A program made the translations under genes and the position numbers. Under the pieces are notes generated by a model, which worked only from the letters and a program-made list of their open reading frames with translations, was not told the origin of the DNA and ran no database searches. A stretch of DNA of 26,054 nucleotides from Gemmatimonadota bacterium (GTDB taxonomy: Bacteria > Latescibacterota > UBA2968 > UBA8231): contig JAPPEF010000007.1 of NCBI GenBank assembly GCA_028875335.1, forward strand, positions 1 to 26,054, written 5' to 3'. Each line of letters begins with the position of its first letter. Within the stretch, counting starts at the first letter, position 1. Shown piece by piece: positions 14,326 to 22,336 of this stretch.

Positions 14326-15654
14326 ATGAAACTTTTTTCTAAAATCAAAGAGAATCTTTTTTCGATCTTTCAGACCGCTCTCATCGTTCTGCTCGTCGTC
14401 TTAGTGATAGTTTTTGTAGGCGTCCTGTCCTTTGAATATGTCGAAACGCATACTTCTAAACTTCTTGACTTATCCAGCAAAAATGAAACTCTGAAATTTC
14501 TGGGCATCGGCATGGGCGGTGTGTTGATTGCTCTGCAAGCCCTGATGTCCTACAAGCGCGCCAAGGCGATGGAGAAAACCGCAGAAGCACAGGCCGACGC
14601 CGCGAAAGCACAGGCCGACGCCGCGAAAGCGCAGGCCGACGCTGTATCAAAAACCGAGCAAGGACAGCGGCAGGATCGCCTGAAAAACGCCATTGAACAC
14701 CTAGGTCATGAATCGGACTCTGTGCGCTTGGGTGGGGCCTACGAACTTTTCCATCTGGCAGAAGACACCGAAGATTTGCGTCAGACCGTGCTCGATATTC
14801 TCTGCGCCCATATCCGACGGACGACGGGCGAAGATAACTATCGGGAAACGCATAAGTCGAAACCCTCTGAGGAAGTCCAAAGCCTGTTGACATTGCTGTT
14901 CGTACAGGAGCACGAGGTTTTCAAGGTTTGCCATATCAACTTGCAGGGAAGCTATCTGAACGGAGCCGATCTCTCGATGGCATGTTTAAAAGGAGCCGTT
15001 TTGACGGAATCACATATGCAAGGGGTGAGTCTTGACGGAGCGTACCTCCAACAGGCGAGTCTTGATAGGGTACATCTGCAAGGGGCCTCACTTATCGCGG
15101 CAAGCATGCAAGGGGTGAGTCTTGACAAGGCACATCTGCAAGGGGCACATCTTATGTTGGCAAGACTGCAAGAGGCAAGTCTTGAGGGTGCACACTTGCA
15201 AGGGGCGTCCCTTGCTGAGGCGTTCCTACAAGGGGCCTCGCTCACGATGGCACACTTGCAAGGGACGAGTCTTGACGAGGCGTTCCTGCAAGGGGCGTTG
15301 CTTACTGAGGCACAACTGCAAGGGGCGAGTCTTGACTGGGCACATCTGCAAGGGGCCCAAAGCCAAGGACCGACTCCTTTTTTATTTTTCTTTGCCCAAC
15401 GTATGGAGGAGTTGATTGGCCAAGAAACTGATCTATCCGGCGTGGTTTTCAAGGGAGGATTAAGCCAAGAAGACGTGGATTCCCTTATAAAAGATTTATC
15501 TGATGAAGAAGCAAATGGGTTGCAAGAGATATTGACACCCCACATCGACAAGCCCCTCAGCCATCAACTGCCGGAAGACAGCGGTGCCTTTACCGGAGCC
15601 TATACTAAAGAGGAGGCCGAGCAATGGATTGCCGAATACGAGGGCGAGAGCTAA
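14326..15654 (+). CDS. Membrane-anchored pentapeptide-repeat protein
   Basis: 442 aa from ATG 14326. Two transmembrane helices (about residues 17-38 and 57-74) are followed by a coiled-coil spacer with heptads AQADAAK (88-106). Next comes a conserved linker (RLKNAIEHLGHESDSVRLGG, then AYELFHLAEDTEDLRQTVLDILCAHIR) seen in many membrane pentapeptide proteins. Residues 205-346 form a pentapeptide solenoid of repeats LQGASLxxAx, about twelve ten-residue units. The tail (350-442) is acidic and helical, beginning with a hydrophobic PFLFFFAQRM. Family function is not settled; members have been linked to stress or defence scaffolding only by neighbourhood. It ends 15 bp from the convergent ureG stop. 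Confidence 0.87.
   Translation: MKLFSKIKENLFSIFQTALIVLLVVLVIVFVGVLSFEYVETHTSKLLDLSSKNETLKFLGIGMGGVLIALQALMSYKRAKAMEKTAEAQADAAKAQADAAKAQADAVSKTEQGQRQDRLKNAIEHLGHESDSVRLGGAYELFHLAEDTEDLRQTVLDILCAHIRRTTGEDNYRETHKSKPSEEVQSLLTLLFVQEHEVFKVCHINLQGSYLNGADLSMACLKGAVLTESHMQGVSLDGAYLQQASLDRVHLQGASLIAASMQGVSLDKAHLQGAHLMLARLQEASLEGAHLQGASLAEAFLQGASLTMAHLQGTSLDEAFLQGALLTEAQLQGASLDWAHLQGAQSQGPTPFLFFFAQRMEELIGQETDLSGVVFKGGLSQEDVDSLIKDLSDEEANGLQEILTPHIDKPLSHQLPEDSGAFTGAYTKEEAEQWIAEYEGES
14587..14643 (+). repeat. 21-bp tandem repeat in the coiled-coil spacer
   Basis: Two identical 21-bp units (14587-14607, 14608-14628) and a partial third encode AQADAAK heptads. Low divergence at the DNA level indicates recent slippage and possible length variation. 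Confidence 0.85.
14986..15363 (+). repeat. 30-bp coding repeat array of the pentapeptide solenoid
   Basis: About twelve 30-bp units with the core CTGCAAGGGGC...AGTCTT encode LQGASL-type repeats. Units are more alike in DNA than the protein pattern alone demands, which suggests expansion by unequal recombination. It is a coding array in frame throughout, not a CRISPR. Confidence 0.85.
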
Positions 15655-15669
15655 TGCCGACCTTACCCC

Positions 15670-15721
15670 TTAGAGTGGTTTCTGCGCCTCCGACAGCAAC
15701 GCCCTCTCCCACGCCTTGAGA
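15670..15721 (-). repeat. ureG 3' end, right copy of the island-flanking direct repeat
   Basis: This is the intact ureG terminus including its TAA. It matches 11814-11865 in the same orientation, with six mismatches in 45 core bases. It marks the right boundary of the presumed inserted segment. Confidence 0.75.
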
Positions 15722-16395
15722 ATATACTCGACAATCGCCTCCAGTCCTTCCCGATCCTTGATACAAGCAAAAACCGTCGGCCCCTCGCCGCGCATCTTCT
15801 TGGCATCGCGATCCATCACCCCCAAATCCGCTCCCACCATCTCGGCCAGATCAGTCTTGTTGATCACCAACAGATCCGACTGCGTCGTCCCCGGGCCGCC
15901 CTTGCGCGGAATTTTGTCGCCGCCGGACACGTCAATGACGTACACCGAATAATCGACGAGCTCGCGGCTGAAATGAGCCGCCAAATTGTCGCCGCCACTT
16001 TCGACCAGCAGTAAGTCGATACCCCCGGCGAAACGATCCATCAAGTCTTCAAGCGCATTCAAATTCAGCGAAATATCCTCGCGGATCGCCGCGTGTGGAC
16101 AACCGCCAGTCTCGACACCAACGATGCGCTCCTGTTCCAACGCCTCGTGCCGCAGCAAAAATTCGGCGTCCTCGCGAGTGAAGATGTCGTTGGTGACCAC
16201 CCCCAAGCTATACTCGTCGCGCAGCCTCTCGCACAAAGCCTGCAACAACGCCGTCTTGCCGCTGCCAACCGGCCCACCAATCCCCACAGTAAAGGCGCGG
16301 TCGGCAAAATCGCGATGCGAGTTCGGACCTTCGCGCTCGGCAAAAAGTCCAGGCGAGTCAAAAGGCTCGTGTGTGTGATCGTGGTCGTGCCCCAT
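15670..16395 (-). CDS. ureG: Urease accessory GTPase UreG
   Basis: 241 aa from ATG 16395, fixed by AGGAGG four bases upstream; a longer open frame to 16533 overlaps ureF and is rejected. UreG is the SIMIBI-class GTPase that drives nickel insertion into urease. Motifs: P-loop GGPVGSGKT (40-48), FTREDAEFL, the nickel-binding ETGGCPH (Cys99, His101), VESGGDNL, and NKTDLAE for guanine recognition. The N-terminus [10 protein letters not shown] is His-rich and could bind metal, a feature often present in UreG or UreE. It starts 14 bp after ureF. Its 3' end is the flank of the accessory segment. Confidence 0.97.
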   Translation of the reverse strand: MGHDHDHTHEPFDSPGLFAEREGPNSHRDFADRAFTVGIGGPVGSGKTALLQALCERLRDEYSLGVVTNDIFTREDAEFLLRHEALEQERIVGVETGGCPHAAIREDISLNLNALEDLMDRFAGGIDLLLVESGGDNLAAHFSRELVDYSVYVIDVSGGDKIPRKGGPGTTQSDLLVINKTDLAEMVGADLGVMDRDAKKMRGEGPTVFACIKDREGLEAIVEYILKAWERALLSEAQKPL

Positions 16396-16409
16396 ACATC
16401 CTCCTGCGT

Positions 16410-17063
16410 TCAACTCTGAAAAAGGCGAGAATAAAGATCGTCGTGTACACTCTGAGCAATGTCGAGCTGCGGCGCACAACGCGTCGCTTGTGCGTACGGT
16501 CGGCCCGCAACTTCCGCCAGCAATTCCTCGCAATGCACATACAGACCCAACTGCCGTCGCGTGGCCTCCATCGGCCCGACGATCCCAAGACGCACCGCAG
16601 CACTCATCTGGTCCCTGAGCACTTGAAACATGTAAAGCTGCTGAGCCTCGGCTTGTGCAAAACCAGCAGCCTTCAACGCCAGCCCGAAAACCACCGTGTA
16701 GTGCGCATGCGCCCGCCGCAAGTTTGCGAATTTGACCTCTGGATACAAACCAGCCATCAGCCGCAACCAGTTCTTGCCTAAAATTAAACTCGCCCGACGC
16801 ATCGCCGGAGCCACGATCATCGCGTCGTAGAAATGCAACATCTCCGCCACGATCTCTTCGTCGGATTCAGCATAACAGGAATGGATGAAGGGAATCTCGC
16901 CATAGGCCGCGGCCATCAGCGCCGAATGCACAAACTCTTCCAGCGCCCCAGACGCATCCAACAAGCCCAACTGATAGGCCCCCTCCAAGCCATTGGAAAA
17001 GGCGTAGCCACCGGCCGGCAGCGCACTGTCGGCTAAGTGCATTAACGGGTAGAGGCGATCCAT
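16410..17063 (-). CDS. ureF: Urease accessory protein UreF
   Basis: 217 aa. UreF bridges UreD and UreG in the nickel-loading complex. Family signals: [20 protein letters not shown] at the N-terminus, [16 protein letters not shown], and [20 protein letters not shown] near the C-terminal helix bundle. Length is normal. The ATG follows the ureC stop directly (TAA 17064-17066, ATG 17063), so the two are translated in tandem. Confidence 0.95.
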   Translation of the reverse strand: MDRLYPLMHLADSALPAGGYAFSNGLEGAYQLGLLDASGALEEFVHSALMAAAYGEIPFIHSCYAESDEEIVAEMLHFYDAMIVAPAMRRASLILGKNWLRLMAGLYPEVKFANLRRAHAHYTVVFGLALKAAGFAQAEAQQLYMFQVLRDQMSAAVRLGIVGPMEATRRQLGLYVHCEELLAEVAGRPYAQATRCAPQLDIAQSVHDDLYSRLFQS

Positions 17064-18767
17064 TTAGAATAGGTGATACAGTTGCGCCAGCGGCAGTTTT
17101 TCCGCGGGTTCGCAGGTGATCTCCTCGCCGTCAACTTTCACCTTATAGGTCTCCGGATCAACTTCGATATTGGGCACCACGTCGTTGAGCCGCATGTCGG
17201 CCTTGCCAATGTCGCGGCAACGCTCGACCGGCACGACCTCTTTCGCCAACCCGTACTCCCCCACTCGCTCGCGCGACGCCTGCGAAACAAAAGCCAGCGA
17301 CGTCGGCCCAACCGCGTTGCCGTAGGACCCGAACATAGGGCGCGGATACACGGGCTGCGGCGTAGGTATCGAAGCGTTCGCGTCCCCCATCTGCGCGTAA
17401 GCAATCACTCCACCTTTGATCACCAGCTCGGGCTTGACACCGAAAAAAGCCGGCTGCCACAACACCAAATCAGCCAGCTTGCCCGTCTCCACCGAGCCGA
17501 TCTGAGCCGAGAGTCCGTGGGCAATGGCTGGATTGATGGTGTATTTGGCGACGTAGCGCCGCGCACGATAGTTGTCGGCACCACCTGCATCTTCGGGCAA
17601 CAGGCCCCGCTGTTGGCGCATCTTGTGCGCCGTCTGCCAAGTCCGGCACACCACCTCCCCCACTCGGCCCATCGCTTGGCTGTCTGAGGCGATAATCGAC
17701 AGCGCACCCAAGTCGTGCAAAATATCCTCGGCGGCGATGGTCTCCTGGCGGATCCGGCTCTCGGCAAAGGCCACGTCCTCGGGGATATTCTTGTCGAGGT
17801 GGTGGCAAACCATCAGCATGTCCAGATGTTCGTCTATGGTGTTGACCGTGAAGGGCCGCGTCGGATTGGTCGAAGAGGGCAGCACATTGGCCTCGCCGCA
17901 AAGCCGCATAATATCGGGCGCGTGGCCGCCGCCAGCGCCCTCGGTGTGGTAAGTGTGAATCGTCCGGCCTTTGAAAGCCGCCCGCGACGCCTCGACAAAT
18001 CCCGACTCGTTGAGCGTGTCGGTGTGGATGCAGACCTGCACGTCGAATTCTTCGGCGACCGCCAGACACGCATCAATGGCCGCTGGCGTCGTGCCCCAGT
18101 CCTCGTGCAGCTTGAGGCCGCAAGCTCCGGCCTCAACTTGCGCTGCCAATCCTAAGCGCAACGACGAGTTGCCCTTGCCCAAAAAGCCAAAATTGAGCGG
18201 CCAAGCATCGGCCGCCTGCAGCATCGTGCGGATGTAAAAAGCCCCTGGAGTACAAGTGGTCGCATTCGTTCCGGTCGCCGGGCCAGTGCCGCCCCCGAGC
18301 ATTGTGGTGATGCCCGAGGCGATGGCCTCTTCCACTTGCTGCGGACAGATAAAATGCACGTGCACGTCCAGCGCCCCAGCCGTCAAAATCAGCTTCTCCC
18401 CGGCCACCACTTCGGTGGTCGCGCCGACGACCATCTGCTCGGCGACGCCCGGCATAATGTCCGGGTTACCAGCCTTGCCGATCCCGGCGATGTGCCCGTC
18501 CTTGATGCCAATGTCGGCTTTGTAAATACCCGTGTAGTCGAGCACCAGCGCATTGGTAATCACCAAGTCCAGCGCCTCTTTTTGGCTCGCGCCACTCTGC
18601 TGCCCCATGCCGTCGCGCAGCACCTTGCCGCCGCCGAACTTGCACTCCTCGCCGTACACAGTGTGATCTTGCTCGACCTCGACAATCAAATCCGTGTCGC
18701 CCAGCCGCACCCGGTCGCCGGTAGTGGGGCCGTACATATCCGCATAAGCGCGTCGGTCAATAATCAT
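17064..18767 (-). CDS. ureC: Urease alpha (catalytic) subunit
   Basis: 567 aa, hydrolysing urea to ammonia and carbamate at a dinuclear nickel site. Every ligand is in place with a constant offset of two from Klebsiella numbering: His136 and His138 (HVHFICPQQ), carbamylated Lys219 (GLKLHEDWG), His248 (CIHTDTLNE), His274 ([12 protein letters not shown]), and Asp362 (SDSQAMGR). The flap Cys321-His322 (MVCHHL) is also present. The enzyme should be active if nickel-loaded. A ribosome-binding AAGGAAG lies ten bases upstream. The 146-bp gap to ureAB holds a palindromic repeat. Confidence 0.98.
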   Translation of the reverse strand: MIIDRRAYADMYGPTTGDRVRLGDTDLIVEVEQDHTVYGEECKFGGGKVLRDGMGQQSGASQKEALDLVITNALVLDYTGIYKADIGIKDGHIAGIGKAGNPDIMPGVAEQMVVGATTEVVAGEKLILTAGALDVHVHFICPQQVEEAIASGITTMLGGGTGPATGTNATTCTPGAFYIRTMLQAADAWPLNFGFLGKGNSSLRLGLAAQVEAGACGLKLHEDWGTTPAAIDACLAVAEEFDVQVCIHTDTLNESGFVEASRAAFKGRTIHTYHTEGAGGGHAPDIMRLCGEANVLPSSTNPTRPFTVNTIDEHLDMLMVCHHLDKNIPEDVAFAESRIRQETIAAEDILHDLGALSIIASDSQAMGRVGEVVCRTWQTAHKMRQQRGLLPEDAGGADNYRARRYVAKYTINPAIAHGLSAQIGSVETGKLADLVLWQPAFFGVKPELVIKGGVIAYAQMGDANASIPTPQPVYPRPMFGSYGNAVGPTSLAFVSQASRERVGEYGLAKEVVPVERCRDIGKADMRLNDVVPNIEVDPETYKVKVDGEEITCEPAEKLPLAQLYHLF

Positions 18768-18802
18768 ATCTATCTAACTTCCTTTAATACGCGATACCAA
18801 TC

Positions 18803-18862
18803 GTAGGGGCGTCCCTTGTGGGCGCCCTTTGCGGCTAGGGCAACCACAAGGGTTGCCCCTAC
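18803..18862. repeat. REP/MITE-like imperfect inverted repeat between ureAB and ureC
   Basis: Two 26-base arms (18803-18828 and 18837-18862), GTAGGGGC...CCCT and AGGGC...GCCCCTAC, pair with four mismatches around an eight-base loop. The GTAGGGGC / GCCCCTAC ends are those of dispersed palindromic repeats common in large environmental genomes. In the urease transcript it would fold into a strong hairpin between the two structural-subunit genes, possibly stabilising one side or lowering read-through. Confidence 0.75.
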
Positions 18863-18913
18863 ATGCCCGTCAATTCCGGCGAAAAGTACACCCCAAAAGG
18901 GCGTTAATTAGGT

Positions 18914-19672
18914 TCATCCCTCTGCTCCTAAAAAGCCGCGCTCTTTAGCGCGTTCAAGGGCAGCGGCTTTGTTGTCGTCGCTCAAGGCTCCGCCGATCAA
19001 ACCGCTACCGCCTTGGACGACGCGCTTGCCAGCTACGGCGACCAGCGTCACCGTCTTGGTCTCCCCCGGCTCAAAACGCACCGCCGTTCCCGAGGGAATA
19101 TCGAGGCGAAAGCCATAGGCCCGCACGCGGTCAAAGCGCAATTCGGCATTGGCTTCAAAAAAGGGAAAGTGCGACCCCACTTGCACGGGGCGGTCGCCCA
19201 TGTTCGCCACTTCGAGCTCCACTTTTTCGCGATCGGCGTTGAGCGCGAGTTCCTCATCCGCCACCAGCGTTTCCCCAGGCGCGGCGCTCGACGCGTTGTC
19301 CGGCGACCACGTCTCACCCACGCGCACCAGCCCCGACCCATAGAGCGCCAACTCGGCATTGCCTCGTTCCCGGCAGATCGGCTGATGGACCGTCACCAGT
19401 TTGGTGCCGTCGGGAAACGTGCCCTCCACCTGCACCTCGTGGACCATTTCCGGCACTCCCGGCAACACATCTTCAATACCGAGCAATTGCTTGCCCTTGT
19501 CCATCAAAGTGGCAACCCGCTCGCCATCGCGGATAAATTCGAGCAACTGCGCCGCAATCAGCGCGGTCGCCTCCGGGTAGTTCAACCGCAGACCCCGGGC
19601 ATAGCGCTTCTGCGCCACAAACCCGGCATTGTGCAATACTAGCTTGTCAATTTCCCTCGGTGCAAGCCGCAT
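18914..19672 (-). CDS. ureAB: Fused urease gamma-beta subunit
   Basis: 252 aa. Residues 1 to about 100 are the gamma subunit ([20 protein letters not shown], then [22 protein letters not shown] and [30 protein letters not shown]). The rest is the beta subunit ([59 protein letters not shown]). The fusion has the layout of Helicobacter UreA. The start has GGGAGG four bases upstream. It follows urtE by ten bases, linking urea import to hydrolysis. Confidence 0.95.
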   Translation of the reverse strand: MRLAPREIDKLVLHNAGFVAQKRYARGLRLNYPEATALIAAQLLEFIRDGERVATLMDKGKQLLGIEDVLPGVPEMVHEVQVEGTFPDGTKLVTVHQPICRERGNAELALYGSGLVRVGETWSPDNASSAAPGETLVADEELALNADREKVELEVANMGDRPVQVGSHFPFFEANAELRFDRVRAYGFRLDIPSGTAVRFEPGETKTVTLVAVAGKRVVQGGSGLIGGALSDDNKAAALERAKERGFLGAEG

Positions 19673-19682
19673 GAATCCTCCC

Positions 19683-20393
19683 TCAAAACGTCAGATGGGT
19701 CTTGATACTTTCATCCGACAGCTCGTCGGCTGTCCCCTGCAACAGAATACTGCCGCGGTCCATAAGAAAGAAGTGATCGGCGATCTGCCGCGCGAAGTCG
19801 AAGTACTGCTCGACCAAGACGATGGCGAATTCGCCCCGCTCCTTGAGCTGGAGCAACACCTTTTCTATCTCCAAGATGATCGACGGCTGGATCCCCTCGG
19901 TCGGCTCGTCCAGCATCAGGACCTTGGGTTCGCCGACCAGCGCCCGGGCAATGGCCAACTGCTGTTGCTGTCCACCGCTCAAATTGCCGCCCATCCGCTC
20001 CTGCATGTCCGCCAACACCGGAAAGAGTGCGAACACTTCCTCGGGTACCTCGCCACCGCCACCGCGCGCCTGCAAGCCGATCTCCAAGTTTTCCCGCACC
20101 GTCAACTGCGGAAAAATCTCGCGGCCCTGCGGCACGTACCCCAACCCCCGTCGGGTGCGCTTGTCAGCCGTCAGCGCAGTGACGTCCTCGCCGGCAAAAA
20201 ACACCCGGCCCTTGCTCGGTGCCAACAGCCCCATGATCGCCTTGAGTAGCGTCGTTTTGCCAACGCCATTGCGCCCCATCACCGCCACAATCGAGCCGCC
20301 GGGAACCTGCAAGCTAATATCCCGCAAGATGCGGCTACCCCCGTAGTGGATATCCAACTCCTCCACCGCCAGCGTGGTCTCAGCCGACTGCAC
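19683..20393 (-). CDS. urtE: Urea ABC transporter ATP-binding protein UrtE
   Basis: 236 aa from GTG 20393, which has a GGAGGA site four or five bases upstream and overlaps urtD by 14 bp; a start at 20435 would lie deep in urtD. LivF-like ABC ATPase: Walker A GRNGVGKT (40-47), the Q-loop [18 protein letters not shown], signature [15 protein letters not shown], Walker [14 protein letters not shown] and the H-loop region replaced by VEQYFDFA, typical of UrtE. It powers urea import with UrtD at the inner membrane. Confidence 0.95.
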   Translation of the reverse strand: MQSAETTLAVEELDIHYGGSRILRDISLQVPGGSIVAVMGRNGVGKTTLLKAIMGLLAPSKGRVFFAGEDVTALTADKRTRRGLGYVPQGREIFPQLTVRENLEIGLQARGGGGEVPEEVFALFPVLADMQERMGGNLSGGQQQQLAIARALVGEPKVLMLDEPTEGIQPSIILEIEKVLLQLKERGEFAIVLVEQYFDFARQIADHFFLMDRGSILLQGTADELSDESIKTHLTF

Positions 20394-21144
20394 TGCGCTC
20401 CTCCCGTTCCATGGCCGTTCCCAAATAGCACTCAATGACGCGCGGATCGTTCTGCACCGCTTCCATCGGCCCTTCGACTAAAATTCTGCCCTCGTGTAGC
20501 ACCGTGACCTTGCGGGCGATTTGCCGCACAAATTCCATATCGTGCTCAATGACGATTAGGGCATGATCTTCGGCCAGCCCCTGGAGAATCTCTCCCGTGC
20601 GAAAAGTCTCCTCGTCGGTCATGCCTGCCGCTGGCTCATCCACTAAGAAGAGCGTGGGGTCCTGCAAGATGACCATGGCGATCTCCAACCACTGCTTCTG
20701 GCCGTGCGACAGGGTACTGGCGACCTCGTCGAGCGCATCCTCCAGCCCCGTGCGCTCGGCCACCTCCTCAATCCGGCGGCGCTCGGCCGCTTTGAGCCGA
20801 TAAAACAGCGAAGCGAAGACGCCGCGATTGGCCTTCACAGCTAGCATCAGATTGTCGGCGACAGTCAGGGAAGTAAAAACCGTCGGCGCTTGGAACTTGC
20901 GTCCCACCCCGAGATCGACGATCTCGTCCTCGCTCAGCTTGGTCAAATCCTGATCCTTGAAATAGGCGTGCCCAACATCGGGCCGCGCCCGGCCGCAGAG
21001 CACATCGAGCAGAGTCGTCTTACCCGCGCCATTGGGGCCGATGACCACCCGCAACTCGTTTTGGGCAACCTCAAATATGTCGATATCCAGCGCCTTGAAG
21101 CCGTCGAACGACACACTCAACTGCTGCACGTATAGATTGTCCAT
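20380..21144 (-). CDS. urtD: Urea ABC transporter ATP-binding protein UrtD
   Basis: 254 aa LivG-like ABC ATPase: Walker A GPNGAGKT (36-43), GVGRKFQAPTVFTSLTVADN, the UrtD-type signature LSHGQKQWLEIAM, Walker B LFLVDEPAAGM and H-loop VIEHDMEFV. Together with UrtE it forms the ATPase pair of the high-affinity urea permease. A 145-bp gap separates it from urtC, unusual inside this tightly packed operon, and that gap contains a dispersed repeat. Confidence 0.96.
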   Translation of the reverse strand: MDNLYVQQLSVSFDGFKALDIDIFEVAQNELRVVIGPNGAGKTTLLDVLCGRARPDVGHAYFKDQDLTKLSEDEIVDLGVGRKFQAPTVFTSLTVADNLMLAVKANRGVFASLFYRLKAAERRRIEEVAERTGLEDALDEVASTLSHGQKQWLEIAMVILQDPTLFLVDEPAAGMTDEETFRTGEILQGLAEDHALIVIEHDMEFVRQIARKVTVLHEGRILVEGPMEAVQNDPRVIECYLGTAMEREERSAVG

Positions 21145-21206
21145 CGCCCAACTCGCAGTGAGAAACTACTCAAGCAGGTATGCATGCGTTTTGTGGTATA
21201 TTGCCT

Positions 21207-21233
21207 GTCATTCTGAGCGAAGCGAAGAATCTG
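21207..21233. repeat. Dispersed palindromic repeat between urtC and urtD
   Basis: GTCATTCTGAGCGAAGCGAAG continuing AATCTG is an imperfect hairpin (ATTCT...AGAAT around GCGAAGC). I know this word as a frequent intergenic repeat in many unrelated environmental bacteria. A second low-complexity stretch, CATATCTGCGTCATCTGCGG (21268-21287), follows. Both sit in the only sizeable gap between the urt permease and ATPase genes. Confidence 0.6.
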
Positions 21234-21289
21234 CTGTCTCCTTACCATTCCAAATGCTCCATCTCATATCTGCGTCATCTGCGGATACA

Positions 21290-22336
21290 TTAAGCCCGGC
21301 GCAAGCGCCCGACTATACCGGCGACGCCCTCGGGAAAGAACAGCACCACCCCGACAAAGAGCGCGCCGAGGAAGTAAAGCCAAGTGCCGGGGAACGCGCC
21401 GGTGAGAAAGCTGTAGAGCAAGTTGACGAGCACGGCTCCGACGATCGCGCCCACCAACGTCCCCCGCCCCCCGACCGCCGTCCACACCACAATCTCAATC
21501 GAAGCCTGCACGTCCATGCGCCCCGGTGTGATAATGCCGGTCTGCGGCACGTAGAGCATCCCCCCCAGGCCCGCCAAGGCACTGGCGACGACAAAGACGA
21601 AGAGCTTGTAGCGAGTGATGTGGTAGCCGATAAAGCGCAGGCGGTGCTCGCTGTCGCGGATAGCCACCAGCAATTTGCCCAATTTGGAGCCGACGATATA
21701 GCGGCACAGATAATACGCCCCCACCAGCGCCGCACACGCCACCACGTAGAGCCCGCGCTTGGTCGCCGGCTCGGCCAGCTCAAAGCCCAGCAGCGTCTTG
21801 AAATCCGTCAGCCCGTTGGTCCCCCCCAACATGGTCTCGTTGCGCAAGAAAAGCAGCCACATCGCCAGTGCCAGTGCCTGGGTGATAATGGCCAAGTACA
21901 CGCCCTTAATGCGGCTGCGGAAGGCGAGAAAACCAAAGGTCAGCGCCGCCAATCCCGGCACCAGCAGCCCGAGGAGCAAGGTCAGCGGCAGGCTGTGGAA
22001 CGGCTCCCAAAAAAGCGGCAGTTCCTCGACCCGGTTCCAGACCATGAAGTCGGGCAAAGTGCTGCCGTACACGCCTTTAGTCCCGGTCTTGAGCAGCATG
22101 TGCATGCCGATGGCGTAGCCGCCTAGACAAAAGAAAAATGCCTGGCACAGCGACAAAATGCCAGTAAACCCCCAAATCAAGTCCATCCCAAGAGCGACGA
22201 TGGCAAAACAAAAATAGCGCCCCCACAAGTTCAGGGTCGTATCGGCAACTAAACCCAGATAGTTGAGCAGGGGCACTAGCACCCCAAAAAAGGCGAACAG
22301 CAAACCAGCGACGATGTGGTGCCTAGACGCGCTCAC
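21290..22336 (-). CDS. urtC: Urea ABC transporter permease UrtC
   Basis: 348 aa, LivM-like permease with eight or more hydrophobic segments. Typical stretches: FAIVALGMDLIWGFTGILSL near the N-terminus, the FLAFRSRIKGVYLAIITQA cytoplasmic loop, RDSEHRLRFIGYHITRYKLF, and GAIVGAVLVNLL near the end. GTG start at 22336 overlaps the urtB stop (GTGA). With UrtB it forms the membrane channel for urea. Confidence 0.96.
   Translation of the reverse strand: MSASRHHIVAGLLFAFFGVLVPLLNYLGLVADTTLNLWGRYFCFAIVALGMDLIWGFTGILSLCQAFFFCLGGYAIGMHMLLKTGTKGVYGSTLPDFMVWNRVEELPLFWEPFHSLPLTLLLGLLVPGLAALTFGFLAFRSRIKGVYLAIITQALALAMWLLFLRNETMLGGTNGLTDFKTLLGFELAEPATKRGLYVVACAALVGAYYLCRYIVGSKLGKLLVAIRDSEHRLRFIGYHITRYKLFVFVVASALAGLGGMLYVPQTGIITPGRMDVQASIEIVVWTAVGGRGTLVGAIVGAVLVNLLYSFLTGAFPGTWLYFLGALFVGVVLFFPEGVAGIVGRLRRA

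Noticed and set aside
14115..14348. 77-codon minus-strand frame considered as a possible PIN-toxin tail
   Set aside because: No convincing motif; the plus-strand reading explains the region better.
14986..15363. CRISPR-like array of regular repeats
   Set aside because: The units are contiguous, in frame and encode pentapeptide repeats; there are no unique spacers and no cas genes.
16395..16533. N-terminal extension of UreG to 16533
   Set aside because: It would overlap ureF coding sequence; the ATG at 16395 has an ideal ribosome-binding site and starts a His-rich UreG N-terminus.
17073..17687. 204-codon plus-strand open frame opposite ureC
   Set aside because: It is antisense to ureC, with no recognisable protein features.
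21032..22126. 364-codon plus-strand open frame across urtC and the start of urtD
   Set aside because: It spans two real genes and an intergenic repeat on the other strand; composition is non-protein-like.
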